A stretch of 64,000 bases of DNA from Paraburkholderia youngii (GTDB lineage Bacteria > Pseudomonadota > Gammaproteobacteria > Burkholderiales > Burkholderiaceae), in the NCBI RefSeq assembly GCF_013366925.1, contig NZ_JAALDK010000001.1, positions 4,333,165-4,397,164 on the forward strand, in the 5' to 3' direction. Below the pieces are notes generated by a model, which did not search any database, was not told the origin of the DNA, and worked only from the letters and a program-made list of their open reading frames with translations. How positions within the stretch are numbered: position 1 is the first letter of the stretch; every line of letters begins with the position of its first letter. A program made the translations under genes and the position numbers. Shown here one piece after another: positions 46,033 through 54,814 of the stretch.

Positions 46033-47411
46033 GCCGCTCCGAACGCAGTGTAGATGTGCAGGCCTTCATCGACGGACAGCGTTTCTCGCCGTTTCAGTGG
46101 ACGATTCTGGTGCTGTGTTTTCTGGTCGTCGCGGCCGATGGTTTCGACACCGCCGCGGTCGGCTTTATCGCGCCGTCGCTCGTGCAGCAGTGGGGCATCG
46201 CGCGCAGCGCGCTCGGCCCGGTGATGAGCGCGGCGCTGGTCGGACTCGGCATCGGCGCGCTCGCGGCCGGCCCGTTCGCGGACCGCATCGGACGCAAGAC
46301 GGTGCTGGTGCTGTCGGTGTTCTTCTTCGGGCTGTGGAGTCTCGCGGCGTCCCGCGCGACGTCGATCGAATCATTGACCGTGCTGCGCTTTTTCACCGGC
46401 CTCGGTCTCGGCGCGGCGATGCCCAATGCGGTCACGCTGATGTCCGAGTACGCGCCCGCGCGGATTCGCGCGGTCGCGGTCAATGCGATGTTCTGCGGTT
46501 TTTCGGGCGGGCTCGCGCTCGGTGGCTTCGCGTCCGCATGGCTGATTCCGAATCTCGCCTGGCCGAGCGTGCTGGTCGCGGGCGGCATCGGCCCGATCGT
46601 GCTGAGCGTGCTGCTGATTTTGCTGCTGCCGGAATCGGCGCAATTCCTCGCGGTGCGCAAGCGGGCCGATCAACGGATCGCGCGAATCCTGCAACGCATC
46701 GCGCCTCACGACCGCTTCGACGGATGCCGCTTCTTCGCGGTCGACGTGCGCCGCAATAGCGCCGACTCGCGCTCGCAGTGGGCGCTCGCGATCATCCTGT
46801 CGGCGCGCTACCGTTTCGGCACGCTGATGCTGTGGCTCGCCTATTTCATGGGGCTGCTGATTTACTACCTGCTGACCAACTGGCTGCCGACGCTGTTCAA
46901 GGACACCGGCTTCTCCGGCGAAAAGGCGGCGTTGATGACGTCGCTGTTTCCGCTCGGCGGCATCCTCGGCAATCTGTGCGTCGGCTGGGTGATGGATCGC
47001 TTCGCCGGCCATCGCGTGATCGCGTTCACCTATGTGCTCGTCGGTGCGCTCGTGCTGCTGGTCGGGCGGGGCGTCGGCCATCAGGTCTGGCTCGGCACGC
47101 TGATCTTCCTGACCGGCACGGTCGCGACCAGCGCGGTGACGTCGATGTCGGCGCTCGCGGCAAGTTTCTACCCGACCCGGGCGCGCGCGACGGGCGTGGC
47201 GTGGATGCTGGGAATCGGCCGGGTCGGCGGCGTGGCGGGCGCGTTCGTCGGCGCGGCGTTGATGGGGCTCGGCTGGCAGTTCGGCGCGGTGTTTAGCCTG
47301 CTCGCGGTGCCGGCCGTGATCGCGGCGGGCGGGGTGGTGCTGATGATGCGGCGCGAGCCGCTCGATCACGCATCGGTCGATGACAACGTTGGCGCGATAG
47401 CGATGGAGTGA
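46029..47411 (+). CDS. MFS aromatic-acid transporter, PcaK/BenK-like
   Basis: The protein has 460 residues and twelve predicted helices. The N-terminus (FQWTILVLCFLVVAADGFDT) and the loop PFADRIGRKTVL with its DR-GRK motif are those of the aromatic-acid:H+ symporter family, which imports 4-hydroxybenzoate and protocatechuate. A large central loop (about residues 205-255) separates the halves. AAAGGAG lies upstream of the ATG at 46029. It sits next to pobA and its regulator, so 4-hydroxybenzoate uptake is the probable role. A coupled 9-codon ORF and an SDR fragment precede it. Confidence 0.9.
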   Translation: MSRSERSVDVQAFIDGQRFSPFQWTILVLCFLVVAADGFDTAAVGFIAPSLVQQWGIARSALGPVMSAALVGLGIGALAAGPFADRIGRKTVLVLSVFFFGLWSLAASRATSIESLTVLRFFTGLGLGAAMPNAVTLMSEYAPARIRAVAVNAMFCGFSGGLALGGFASAWLIPNLAWPSVLVAGGIGPIVLSVLLILLLPESAQFLAVRKRADQRIARILQRIAPHDRFDGCRFFAVDVRRNSADSRSQWALAIILSARYRFGTLMLWLAYFMGLLIYYLLTNWLPTLFKDTGFSGEKAALMTSLFPLGGILGNLCVGWVMDRFAGHRVIAFTYVLVGALVLLVGRGVGHQVWLGTLIFLTGTVATSAVTSMSALAASFYPTRARATGVAWMLGIGRVGGVAGAFVGAALMGLGWQFGAVFSLLAVPAVIAAGGVVLMMRREPLDHASVDDNVGAIAME

Positions 47412-47457
47412 AGTCCGGCGTCGGGCGTGCCGCTACGCTCGAACAATGCGCGACCGC

Positions 47458-47706
47458 TCAGGTCGCGCGCAGCAACGCCATTTCGTTGTGCAGCAGCGCG
47501 AGCAATTCGTCGTCGGTCGGCCGCGTGCCCCAGTGGCGCGCGCCGGCCACCGACGCGATCGCTATCCACGAATGCGGTGGAAACCATTCGCGCACCAGCG
47601 TGCCGTCCTGGCGCAGGCACAGCTGGCCGGTCAGCTCGCTGTATTCGGCGCAGATGTGCGCACCGTCGACCTGCGCGCTTACTCGTCTCGGATCATTGCG
47701 TAGCAC
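47458..47706 (-). CDS. Hypothetical protein, 82 residues
   Basis: GTG start at 47706 with CAGGAG 7 bases upstream. An ATG at 47751 would add 15 residues without a ribosome-binding site. The sequence has an alternating Trp/Leu/Val pattern (TLVREWFPPHSWIAIASV) and no transmembrane segment or family I recognise. It is convergent with the MFS gene (47 bp gap). A small soluble protein of unknown function. Confidence 0.55.
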   Translation of the reverse strand: MLRNDPRRVSAQVDGAHICAEYSELTGQLCLRQDGTLVREWFPPHSWIAIASVAGARHWGTRPTDDELLALLHNEMALLRAT

Positions 47707-47781
47707 GTCGTCGCTCCTGTCAAAGGGGTGGCGCGAATGCAAGCGCGGCATGGTGGCGCGATTGACGCCACCTGGCTTCCA

Positions 47782-48165
47782 TCAATGGTCATGTCCGTGA
47801 CCGTGCCAGCCGTTGTCGTGCCAGTCGTTGTCGTGCCAGTCGCGATGCGGGCCGCGTGCATCGCGCCATTCGTCGTGGTGACGTTCCCACTCGCGACGCT
47901 CCCAATAGCGACGACCATCGTAGTAACGATCGCCGTACCAGCCCGGCGCGATCACGACCGCGGGCGGCGGAGGCGCATACACGGGCGCGGGCTGCACATA
48001 GACCGGCGGGGGCGGCGGAGCCTCGACCACGGCGGGCGCGACCGCGATGCCCGGCACACCGATATTCACGCCGACATCGACGTGCGCGAAAGCGGCCGTC
48101 GATGCGCCGATCGCGAGACCCGCGACGACGCTCAACGATATCCAGCGGTTGCGTGAAAGACTCAT
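47782..48165 (-). CDS. Secreted Pro/His/Tyr-rich protein
   Basis: The protein has 127 residues. A Sec signal peptide (RWISLSVVAGLAIGASTAAF, cut near AFA-H) is followed by a region with PPPPP and VYAPPPPAVV repeats, then YYDGRRYWERREWERHHDEW and an HDNDWHDNGWHGHGHDH tail. The His/Asp-rich end could bind metal ions, which is inference only. The gene pair with the lipoprotein upstream (75 bp) looks like an envelope-associated set. No family assigned. Confidence 0.7.
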   Translation of the reverse strand: MSLSRNRWISLSVVAGLAIGASTAAFAHVDVGVNIGVPGIAVAPAVVEAPPPPPVYVQPAPVYAPPPPAVVIAPGWYGDRYYDGRRYWERREWERHHDEWRDARGPHRDWHDNDWHDNGWHGHGHDH

Positions 48166-48240
48166 GATTGTTCTCTGTTGTGTGGATGTCTGTGATGGAG
48201 TGGCGAGCCGGACGCGCACCTACTGCGCGTGATGGCCCGA

Positions 48241-48360
48241 TCAATAGCGTTCGTAGTAGTGGTCGTGATGCGGATGATCGCCGCCAGGGACGACGATGCA
48301 GCCGCTCAACGCGCCGCCGAGCGTGGCGGCAAGAATGACCAATGCGAGAATTTTTTTCAT
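48241..48360 (-). CDS. 39-residue lipoprotein
   Basis: ATG at 48360, stop at 48241. The signal MKKILALVILAATLGGALSG ends with lipobox LSGC. The mature peptide CIVVPGGDHPHHDHYYERY is His/Tyr-rich. AGGGAGC lies 6 bases before the start. It lies just upstream of the secreted His-rich gene on the same strand and probably shares its transcript. It is too short for standard gene calling. Confidence 0.7.
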   Translation of the reverse strand: MKKILALVILAATLGGALSGCIVVPGGDHPHHDHYYERY

Positions 48361-48815
48361 GATGTTGCTCCCTGAAATCTGTGATGCGAGTGCCTGTCGT
48401 GCGAAGCGTTTCATCTAAACCGCTTTCGTTTGAACCGAACTCTACTGAGCGGCGCGATTACCGATGTGTTTGTGTGTAACAGGACGTGTCGATTGGAGGT
48501 CACATCGATACGTTCACGCGAGTGCGATGAACGGAGAGGGAAAGCGCCGGGGGTGAGATGTCGAAATGCCGGGCGATAGTCAGGCGTGCGGGCAAACCCT
48601 TGAAGAGGCTATGAAAAAAACCGCATTCAAGCGCCGGCGATGCATGGATGCGGAGCGAAGGTTCGGCGCATCGATTGGTGAAAAAAGAAGCGAATGGAAT
48701 TTCGCCTTATCTATGCCACGCAGATACATTCGGTTGCAGACTGGTCATCGGGCTCGCCATGCGTTCGTGCGAGCACGATGAAATGACGCCACACCTGTAG
48801 CGTCATCTGGCTGTC
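48361..48815. other. Intergenic region, no gene seen
   Basis: 455 bp between the small lipoprotein and the IclR gene, AT-richer than average. A short rightward ORF at 48566-48781 lacks a start signal and family features. The promoter of the lipoprotein/secreted-protein pair should be here (48361-48500). Confidence 0.5.
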
Positions 48816-49715
48816 TTACTGCGCGGCCGCGGGCTCCTGGGCGGTCGCTTCGCGATAGCCGAGCCGCGCCGAAATCGCGAGACCGGCTTCTTTGAGCAGC
48901 GCGACGTAATGCTGCTTCGTGTCGGCGCCACAGCGCATCGTCGGAAACGAAATCGACAGACCGGCGATCACGCGGCCGAAGCGGTCGAACACCGGCACCG
49001 CGATACATTGCAGGCCTTCTTCCTGCTCCTCGTTGTCCTCGCCGTAGCCCTGCTCGCGTACGTGCGGCAGGATGCTCAGCACCGCTTCGGCGCAGGTCAA
49101 GGTTTTCTGCGTCGACTTGCGGAATTCGATGTGCGAGAGCACGTCACGCGCATCGGCCGGGTCCATCCATGCGAGCAGCACCTTGCCGATCGCCGTGCTA
49201 TGCAGCGGATTGCGCCGGCCGATTCGCGACTGCATGCGCAGCCCGTAGTCGGCATCGATCTTGTGGATGTAGATGATCGCGTCCTCGTCGAATGCGCCGA
49301 GGTGTACCGCTTCGCGCGTCATCTGGCCGATGCGGCGCATGTCGACGTCGGCCTCGCGCACCAGATCGACGCTTTCGAGCGCTTTCGCGCCGAGCTCGAA
49401 CAGGCGGATCGTCAGCCGATAGCGCTCGGTTTCGACTTCCTGAGTCACGTAGCCGAGCGCCTTCAGTGTTTGAATCACGCGATGCACGGTCGTCTTCGAC
49501 ATGCCGAGCCGTTGCGACAGCTCGCTGATGCCGATCCGCCCGGTGTCGCCGATCGCGCCGAGAATCGCGAACACGCGCCCGATCGACGACGCCGATTCGC
49601 CTCGCTCACCGCTGTCCGCATCCAGCGCCTTATCGAGCGCTTTGTCGCGCGCAGTGCTTCTCGCCATGTTTCTCGCCGTGTTCCTGTCTGTTCCCGTTGC
49701 CGCCATGTCCATCAT
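48816..49715 (-). CDS. IclR-family regulator, KdgR-like
   Basis: The protein has 299 residues. The N-terminal 35 residues are repetitive and charged (MARSTARDKALDKALDA). The winged HTH at about 42-105 (SSIGRVFAILGAIGD, SKTTVHRVIQTLKALGY) and the IclR effector domain at about 120-290 (NPLHSTAIGKVLLAWM) follow. Its neighbours kduD, the kduI remnant and kdgT belong to the pectate/ketodeoxyuronate pathway that KdgR-type IclR proteins repress, with 2-keto-3-deoxygluconate as the known inducer in enterics. It is the last gene of the leftward kdu unit. Confidence 0.88.
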   Translation of the reverse strand: MMDMAATGTDRNTARNMARSTARDKALDKALDADSGERGESASSIGRVFAILGAIGDTGRIGISELSQRLGMSKTTVHRVIQTLKALGYVTQEVETERYRLTIRLFELGAKALESVDLVREADVDMRRIGQMTREAVHLGAFDEDAIIYIHKIDADYGLRMQSRIGRRNPLHSTAIGKVLLAWMDPADARDVLSHIEFRKSTQKTLTCAEAVLSILPHVREQGYGEDNEEQEEGLQCIAVPVFDRFGRVIAGLSISFPTMRCGADTKQHYVALLKEAGLAISARLGYREATAQEPAAAQ

Positions 49716-49817
49716 TCCCTGTCTGTGCCAAGCCGCGCCGCTGTCGCATCGAGCCGATGCTCGCCCGGCGCGAGAGCATAGCGCGTCGCGCGCGCTGGTG
49801 GCGAGCTTGTGTCGAAC

Positions 49818-50573
49818 CTAGCGCGCGAGCCAGCCGCCATCCACCGCCAGTGTATGCCCATGCACGTAGTCCGACGCCGACGAGGCGAGAAAAACCACCG
49901 GCCCCGCGAGATCGTCGGGTACGCCCCAGCGGCCGGCCGGAATGCGCCCGAGAATTTCCTGCTGGCGCTGCGCGTCGTCGCGCAACGCGGCGGTGTTCGC
50001 GGTCGCCATATAGCCGGGCGCGATCGCGTTCACGTTGATGCCCCGCGCGGCCCATTCGTTGGCGAGCAGTCGGGTGAGACCGAGCACGCCGCTTTTCGAC
50101 GCGGTGTACGACGCGACGCGAATACCGCCCTGGAACGACAGCATCGACGCGACGTTGATGATCTTGCCGCCGCCTTGCTGCCGCACGAACTGACGCGCTG
50201 CCGCCTGCGACAGAAAGAACAGGCTCTTCAGGTTCACGTCCATCACCGCGTCCCAGTCGTCTTCGCCGAACTCGAGCGCATCTTCGCGGCGGATGATGCC
50301 CGCGTTGTTGACCAGCACGTCGAGGCGGCCAAATGCTTCGACCGCGGCGCGCACGATGTCGTCGACCGATGAGGTCGACGCGAGATCGGCGCGCACGTCG
50401 GCGAAGCGACGTCCGAGCGTCTCGACGCGCGCGGCGGTCGTGCCCGCGTCCGCGCGGCTGACGCCGACGATGTCGCAGCCGGCCGCGGCGAGCGCGACCG
50501 CCATGCCGGCGCCGAGGCCGGTGTTGCTGCCAGTCACGATGGCGACCTTGCCGCTCAGATCGAAAGTATTCAT
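49818..50573 (-). CDS. kduD: 2-dehydro-3-deoxy-D-gluconate 5-dehydrogenase (SDR)
   Basis: This 251-residue SDR has the NAD-binding motif VTGSNTGLGAGMA (residues 14-26), the catalytic YTASK (YxxxK) and the Ser in VASMLSF. It starts FDLSGKVA, typical of KduD. It reduces 2,5-diketo-3-deoxygluconate to 2-keto-3-deoxygluconate in the unsaturated-uronate route. An ATG five codons upstream (50588) is an alternative start. The neighbouring upstream kduI, the preceding enzyme, is a collapsed remnant, so the supply of its substrate must come from elsewhere or the route is broken. Confidence 0.88.
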   Translation of the reverse strand: MNTFDLSGKVAIVTGSNTGLGAGMAVALAAAGCDIVGVSRADAGTTAARVETLGRRFADVRADLASTSSVDDIVRAAVEAFGRLDVLVNNAGIIRREDALEFGEDDWDAVMDVNLKSLFFLSQAAARQFVRQQGGGKIINVASMLSFQGGIRVASYTASKSGVLGLTRLLANEWAARGINVNAIAPGYMATANTAALRDDAQRQQEILGRIPAGRWGVPDDLAGPVVFLASSASDYVHGHTLAVDGGWLAR

Positions 50574-50594
50574 TGTGGTCGGGCTCATGTTCGC

Positions 50595-50734
50595 TCAGCG
50601 CAGCTCGCGAACCGCGAGATGGTCCATGTCGCCGAACACCTGGTTCTCACCGGCCAGCCCGGCGAGATCACCGCCTGCTCGTTGCGCACGACGATATGCC
50701 GGGTTTCGTGCGGCTCGGCCTGTCTCACATCCAT
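50595..50734 (-). pseudogene. kduI: Collapsed kduI (5-keto-4-deoxyuronate isomerase) remnant
   Basis: The ribosome-binding site (CAGGAG) and start MDVRQA match KduI N-termini. Then the sequence jumps to the C-terminal part ETRHIVVRNEQAVISP, which in E. coli KduI lies some 50 residues from the end. A second deletion plus a one-base frame change follows. Finally GENQVFGDMDHLAVRELR ends exactly as KduI does, directly before kduD. About 140 bp remain of an 840-bp gene, and the metal-binding cupin core is gone. The upstream frame is not functional. Confidence 0.85.
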
Positions 50735-50803
50735 TGATCGTTCTCCTGTCGGTATGCGGGGCGCGGTGCCGCCTTGTGCCGAGACTGTAACGCAGAATCG
50801 CAA

Positions 50804-50824
50804 TTTCGGAACATCGGTCCGAAA
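50804..50824. promoter_or_regulatory. IclR/KdgR-type operator, site 1
   Basis: TTTCGGA-N7-TCCGAAA is a perfect 7-bp dyad. Its core GGAACATCGGTCC matches site 2 (GGAACGACGTTCC) at 10 of 13 positions. It lies 70-90 bp upstream of the kduI start in the divergent kduI/kdgT region. Confidence 0.6.
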
Positions 50825-50904
50825 GTTTTTCGGCGAGCGATCGCGGCTGGAATGGGCTACTGAGACTGACCGGGTAAACGATAGTCAGGTTTAAGAAATA
50901 AAGC

Positions 50905-50917
50905 GGAACGACGTTCC
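50905..50917. promoter_or_regulatory. IclR/KdgR-type operator, site 2
   Basis: GGAAC-GAC-GTTCC is a perfect 13-bp dyad. It overlaps the position expected for the -35 of a kdgT promoter with a -10-like TATATT at 50929-50934. Confidence 0.6.
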
Positions 50918-51022
50918 TTTCATGATGCTATATTGCGCCCGATAGGGAGAGCCCAGCGCAGACCGGGACACCAACACGGGTCATTGATCCGATAACGGGG
51001 CGTCACCGTCCATGGAGGAGAC

Positions 51023-52027
51023 ATGAAGATCAAGAAGGCCATCGACCGCATTCCAGGCGGCCTGATGTTGGTGCCGCTACTGCTCGGCGCCTGTGTGCAT
51101 ACGTTCGCGCCCGGCGCGGGCAAATATTTCGGCTCGTTCACCAACGGCCTGATTACCGGCACCGTGCCGATTCTAGCGGTATGGTTCTTCTGCATGGGCG
51201 CAACGCTCGACCTGCGCGCGACCGGCACCGTGCTGCGCAAGTCGGGCACGCTGCTCGCCACCAAGATGCTGGTCGCATGGATCGTCACGCTGATCGCGGC
51301 GCGCTTCATTCCGATCGACGGCATCAAGACCGGGCTCTTCGCGGGGCTGTCGTTGCTCGCAATCACGACCTCGATGGACATGACCAATGGCGGTCTTTAC
51401 GCGGCCGTCATGCAACAGTACGGCACGAAGGAAGAGGCGGGCGCGTTCGTGCTGATGTCGGTCGAATCGGGGCCGCTGATCAGCATGATCATTCTGGGTG
51501 CCACGGGTGTGGCGTTCTTCGAGCCGCGGCTGTTCGTCGGCGCGGTGCTGCCGTTTCTGATCGGCTTTGCACTGGGCAACTTCGATAGCGAGCTGCGCGA
51601 GCTGTTCGGCCGCTGCGTGCATCCGCTGATTCCGTTTTTCGGCTTTGCGCTCGGCAACGGCATCGATCTGAACGTGATCGTCACTAGCGGTTTGCCGGGC
51701 ATCGTGCTGGGGCTCGGCGTGATCGTCGTGACCGGCGTGCCGCTGATTCTGGCTGATCGCTGGATCGCCGGCGGCAATGGCGCGGCGGGGCTCGCGGCGT
51801 CGTCGACGGCGGGGGCGGCGGTCGCGAATCCGGCGATCATCGCCGACATGATTCCGAGCTTCAAACCGCTGGTGCCGGCCGCCACCGCGATGGTCGCCAC
51901 CGCTTGCCTCGTGACCGCGATTCTGGTGCCGATCCTCACGGCGCTGTGGGTGCGCCGGCATCATCCGCGCGGCACGCTGCGCGAGGAGTTCGCCACGGTG
52001 ACGCAGGCCGCGCCGCTCAATGAGTAG
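51023..52027 (+). CDS. kdgT: 2-keto-3-deoxygluconate permease
   Basis: This 334-residue KdgT-family protein begins [20 protein letters not shown] (strongly conserved) and has about ten transmembrane helices. The motif [20 protein letters not shown] lies in the middle and [14 protein letters not shown] near the C-terminus. It imports 2-keto-3-deoxygluconate with protons. GGAGGAG lies 4 bases before the ATG. It is divergent from the kduI remnant/kduD/IclR unit, with two matching operators between, so it belongs to the same KdgR-type regulon. Confidence 0.92.
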   Translation: MKIKKAIDRIPGGLMLVPLLLGACVHTFAPGAGKYFGSFTNGLITGTVPILAVWFFCMGATLDLRATGTVLRKSGTLLATKMLVAWIVTLIAARFIPIDGIKTGLFAGLSLLAITTSMDMTNGGLYAAVMQQYGTKEEAGAFVLMSVESGPLISMIILGATGVAFFEPRLFVGAVLPFLIGFALGNFDSELRELFGRCVHPLIPFFGFALGNGIDLNVIVTSGLPGIVLGLGVIVVTGVPLILADRWIAGGNGAAGLAASSTAGAAVANPAIIADMIPSFKPLVPAATAMVATACLVTAILVPILTALWVRRHHPRGTLREEFATVTQAAPLNE

Positions 52028-52064
52028 CGCGATGCACTTGTTTGAATGAGTCAGTAGAGGGCAG

Positions 52065-52096
52065 GAAGCTGGCGCGCCGCTCAGCGCGCCAGCTTC
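52065..52096. terminator. Bidirectional-type hairpin between kdgT and GNAT genes
   Basis: GAAGCTGGCGCGC and GCGCGCCAGCTTC form a 13-bp perfect stem with a 6-nt loop. It overlaps the C-terminal codons of the GNAT gene and has only a short T-run (GTTTC), so it is a weak terminator for both convergent genes. Confidence 0.5.
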
Positions 52097-52701
52097 GTTT
52101 CGAGCATCGCTTTCACCGCGGGCCATTCGTCGTCGATGATGCTGAAGCGCACCGAGTTGCGCTTGCGCCCATCGGGCATGATCCGCTCGTGCCGCACGAT
52201 GCCTTCCTGTTTCGCGCCTATGCGCAGGATCGCCGCGCGCGATCTGTCGTTGAGCTCGTCGGTCGTGAATTGCACGCGCACGCAGCGCATCACGTCGAAT
52301 GCGTGGCACAGCAGCAGATACTTCGCCTCGGTGTTGACGACCGAGCGCTGCCCCGAGGCGGCGAGCCACGTATGGCCGATTTCGAGCTTACGGTTCGCGC
52401 GATCGATCTTCCAGAACCGCGTGCTGCCGACGATGCGGCCGGCGCCGTCATTCCGGTCTTCCTCGTCACGCCGCACGATCACGAACGGCATCACCTTGGC
52501 CGCAGCGCGGCCGGCGAGCGCCCTGGCGATATAGGCATCGATCGTCGCCGGGCCCGGCACGACGGTCAGCTTCATGTCCCACAATTGCCCATCGGCGGCG
52601 GCGTCGACGAGCGCCTGCGCGTGGTCTTCGCGCAGCGGCCGCAACTCGACGAACGAGCCGCTCAGCGTGGGTTGCATCGATTCGGCGGAGATATCGTTCA
52701 T
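52081..52701 (-). CDS. GNAT-family acetyltransferase, RimJ/RimL-like
   Basis: The protein has 206 residues from the ATG at 52701. A GTG at 52731 and an ATG at 52677 are alternatives, and none has a clear ribosome-binding site. It has the RimJ/L-type GNAT fold: LSGSFVELRPLREDHAQAL, then GRIVGSTRFWKID and the acetyl-CoA segment LEIGHTWLAASGQRSVVNTE. It acetylates an unknown amine, protein N-terminus or small molecule. It is monocistronic and convergent with kdgT. Confidence 0.85.
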   Translation of the reverse strand: MNDISAESMQPTLSGSFVELRPLREDHAQALVDAAADGQLWDMKLTVVPGPATIDAYIARALAGRAAAKVMPFVIVRRDEEDRNDGAGRIVGSTRFWKIDRANRKLEIGHTWLAASGQRSVVNTEAKYLLLCHAFDVMRCVRVQFTTDELNDRSRAAILRIGAKQEGIVRHERIMPDGRKRNSVRFSIIDDEWPAVKAMLETKLAR

Positions 52702-52835
52702 GGCAATGAAAAAGGTCCGCGAGCGGAACACTCGTGGACCTGGCAGACCGGTTGATCCGTGCTCGGGAACGACGCGAGCGGCAAACCCGCGGCGCCGTTA
52801 CCGAAGCGCGCGATCAAGGTGATTAAATCAGGTGA

Positions 52836-54281
52836 TTAAACCGACATTACCGTGACAGCCTTGGTGACGAGGTAGGCTTCCATCGCCTCCGGGCCGCCTT
52901 CCGAGCCGTAGCCGGAATCCTTGACGCCGCCGAACGGCATTTCCGGCGTCGGCGTGGCGGGCTGGTTGATCCACAGCATGCCGACTTCCATGCGCTGCGA
53001 CAGCAGATGCACGTTGGCGAACGACTTCGTATACGCGTAACCGGCGAGGCCGTACGGCAGACGGTTCGCTTCGGCGATCGCTTCTTCGAGCTTGTCGAAG
53101 CCGCGGATCGCGGCGACCGGGCCGAATGGCTCGTTGTTGAACACGTCGGCTTCGAGCGGCACGTCGGTCAGCACGGTGGCCGCGAAGAAGTTGCCTTCGG
53201 TACCCACGCGCTCGCCGCCCGTCGCGACCTTCGCGCCGGTCTTGCGGGCGTCGTCGACGACCTTGGCCATCGCGCTCAGACGGCGCGCGTTGGCGAGCGG
53301 TCCGAGCGTCGTGCCCTCGGCGAGACCGTCGCCGAGCTTGAGGCTTTCAGCGTGCTTGACGAGCGCCGCGGCGAACTCTTCCCGGATGCTGTTGTGCACG
53401 AGGAAGCGCGTCGGCGAAATGCAGACCTGGCCCGCGTTGCGGAACTTCGCGGCGCCGGCTGCCTTAACCGCGAGCGCGACGTCGGCGTCTTCCGCGACGA
53501 TCACCGGGGCATGGCCGCCGAGTTCCATCGTCGCGCGCTTCATGTGCGAACCGGCCAGCGCCGCGAGCTGCTTGCCGACCGGCGTCGAGCCGGTGAACGT
53601 AACCTTGCGGATCACCGGATGCGGGATCAGGTAGCTCGAGATTTCGGCCGGATCGCCGAACACGAGGCCGACCGTGCCGGCCGGCACGCCGGCTTCGACG
53701 AATGCCTGCAGCAGGGCCGCCGGCGACGCCGGGGTTTCTTCCGGCGCCTTCACGAGGAACGAGCAGCCGCAGGCGAGCGACGCCGACAGTTTGCGCACGA
53801 CCTGGTTGACCGGGAAGTTCCACGGCGTGAACGCGGCGACCGGTCCGATCGGCTCCTTCAGCACTTGTGACTGCGCGGCGAGGTTGCGCGACGGCACGAT
53901 GCGGCCATACACGCGGCGGCCTTCGTCCGCGAACCATTCGATGATGTCCGCGGCCGCCAGCACTTCGACGCGCGCCTCGGCGAACGGCTTGCCCTGTTCC
54001 TGCGTCATCAGGCGGCCGATGTCGGCGGCGCGCTCGCGCACGAGAGCCGCAGCCTTGCGCATGATGGTGGCGCGCTCGTTGGCCGGCACCTTGCGCCAGG
54101 CTTCGAAGCCGCGCTGCGCGGCTTCGAGCGCGCGGTCCAGATCGGGGATGCCGGCATGCGCGACCTTGCCGATGGCCTGGCCGGTCGCGGGGTTGATCAC
54201 GTCGAGGGTCTTGCCGCTGGCGGCGTCACACCATTCGCCGTTGATCAGAAGACGGGTATCGGTATAGCTCGAGATGGCCAT
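52836..54281 (-). CDS. gabD: NAD(P)+-dependent succinate- (or ketoglutarate-) semialdehyde dehydrogenase
   Basis: The protein has 481 residues. It shows the ALDH fold: [13 protein letters not shown], the phosphate-binding [12 protein letters not shown], catalytic Glu in [10 protein letters not shown] and the nucleophilic Cys in GQVCISPTR. Length and text match GabD. In the galacturonate-oxidation pathway the last step is alpha-ketoglutaric-semialdehyde dehydrogenase, a close relative, so with the pectin genes next door that role is possible. AGGAACC lies 5 bases before the ATG. Confidence 0.88.
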   Translation of the reverse strand: MAISSYTDTRLLINGEWCDAASGKTLDVINPATGQAIGKVAHAGIPDLDRALEAAQRGFEAWRKVPANERATIMRKAAALVRERAADIGRLMTQEQGKPFAEARVEVLAAADIIEWFADEGRRVYGRIVPSRNLAAQSQVLKEPIGPVAAFTPWNFPVNQVVRKLSASLACGCSFLVKAPEETPASPAALLQAFVEAGVPAGTVGLVFGDPAEISSYLIPHPVIRKVTFTGSTPVGKQLAALAGSHMKRATMELGGHAPVIVAEDADVALAVKAAGAAKFRNAGQVCISPTRFLVHNSIREEFAAALVKHAESLKLGDGLAEGTTLGPLANARRLSAMAKVVDDARKTGAKVATGGERVGTEGNFFAATVLTDVPLEADVFNNEPFGPVAAIRGFDKLEEAIAEANRLPYGLAGYAYTKSFANVHLLSQRMEVGMLWINQPATPTPEMPFGGVKDSGYGSEGGPEAMEAYLVTKAVTVMSV

Positions 54282-54574
54282 GCTGGGTTCCTGTGAGAGG
54301 GAAAACAACAGGCCGCGTGGTTGTGCGGCACGAGGCGACACACCTACGCGGCCATGAATGAATTGCCGATATCAATTATCTTATCTGATTGCGGGCAATC
54401 GCACCGGACGCGGACCGCGGGCCTCCGCTCGTGGCATGCGGTTTGCTGAGACTTGGCACCGGAGCGACTTTGCGGGTCACGCCGAGGTGCCGCGTCCGCG
54501 CCGCACGAAACGCCTGCGAGACGCAGCGCTTCATCCATTCAACCGCTACTACAGCGCGTCACGAGGACATCGCC
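54282..54574. other. Intergenic region upstream of the cold-shock gene
   Basis: 293 bp without an ORF. It should contain the csp promoter and its long 5' leader typical of cold-shock mRNAs. The tract ATCAATTATCTTATCTGATT (54370-54389) is AT-rich. No clear -35/-10 pair stands out. Confidence 0.4.
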
Positions 54575-54778
54575 ATGCCAACCGGAACAGTGAAATGGTT
54601 CAACGACGCGAAGGGCTTCGGCTTCATTACCCCCGATGACGGCGGCGAAGATCTGTTCGCGCATTTTTCGGAGATTCGATCCGAAGGTTTCAAGTCGTTG
54701 CAGGAAAACCAGAAAGTCAGCTTCGAAATCAAGCAGGGGCCGAAAGGCAAGCAGGCGGCCGATATCAAGCCCGTGTGA
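54575..54778 (+). CDS. Cold-shock domain protein
   Basis: The protein has 67 residues, all cold-shock domain: [20 protein letters not shown] includes RNP-1 (KGFGFI), and RNP-2 is DLFAHF. It binds single-stranded RNA/DNA and acts as an RNA chaperone. GAGGA lies about 9 bases before the ATG. The gene is monocistronic, with a 293-bp upstream region. Confidence 0.93.
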   Translation: MPTGTVKWFNDAKGFGFITPDDGGEDLFAHFSEIRSEGFKSLQENQKVSFEIKQGPKGKQAADIKPV

Positions 54779-54814
54779 CGTCGGCATGGCGGTTCATCCG
54801 CATGCGAGGTAACG

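Noticed and set aside
48566..48781. 71-codon rightward ORF
   Set aside because: No ribosome-binding site, unusual composition, no family. Treated as non-coding.
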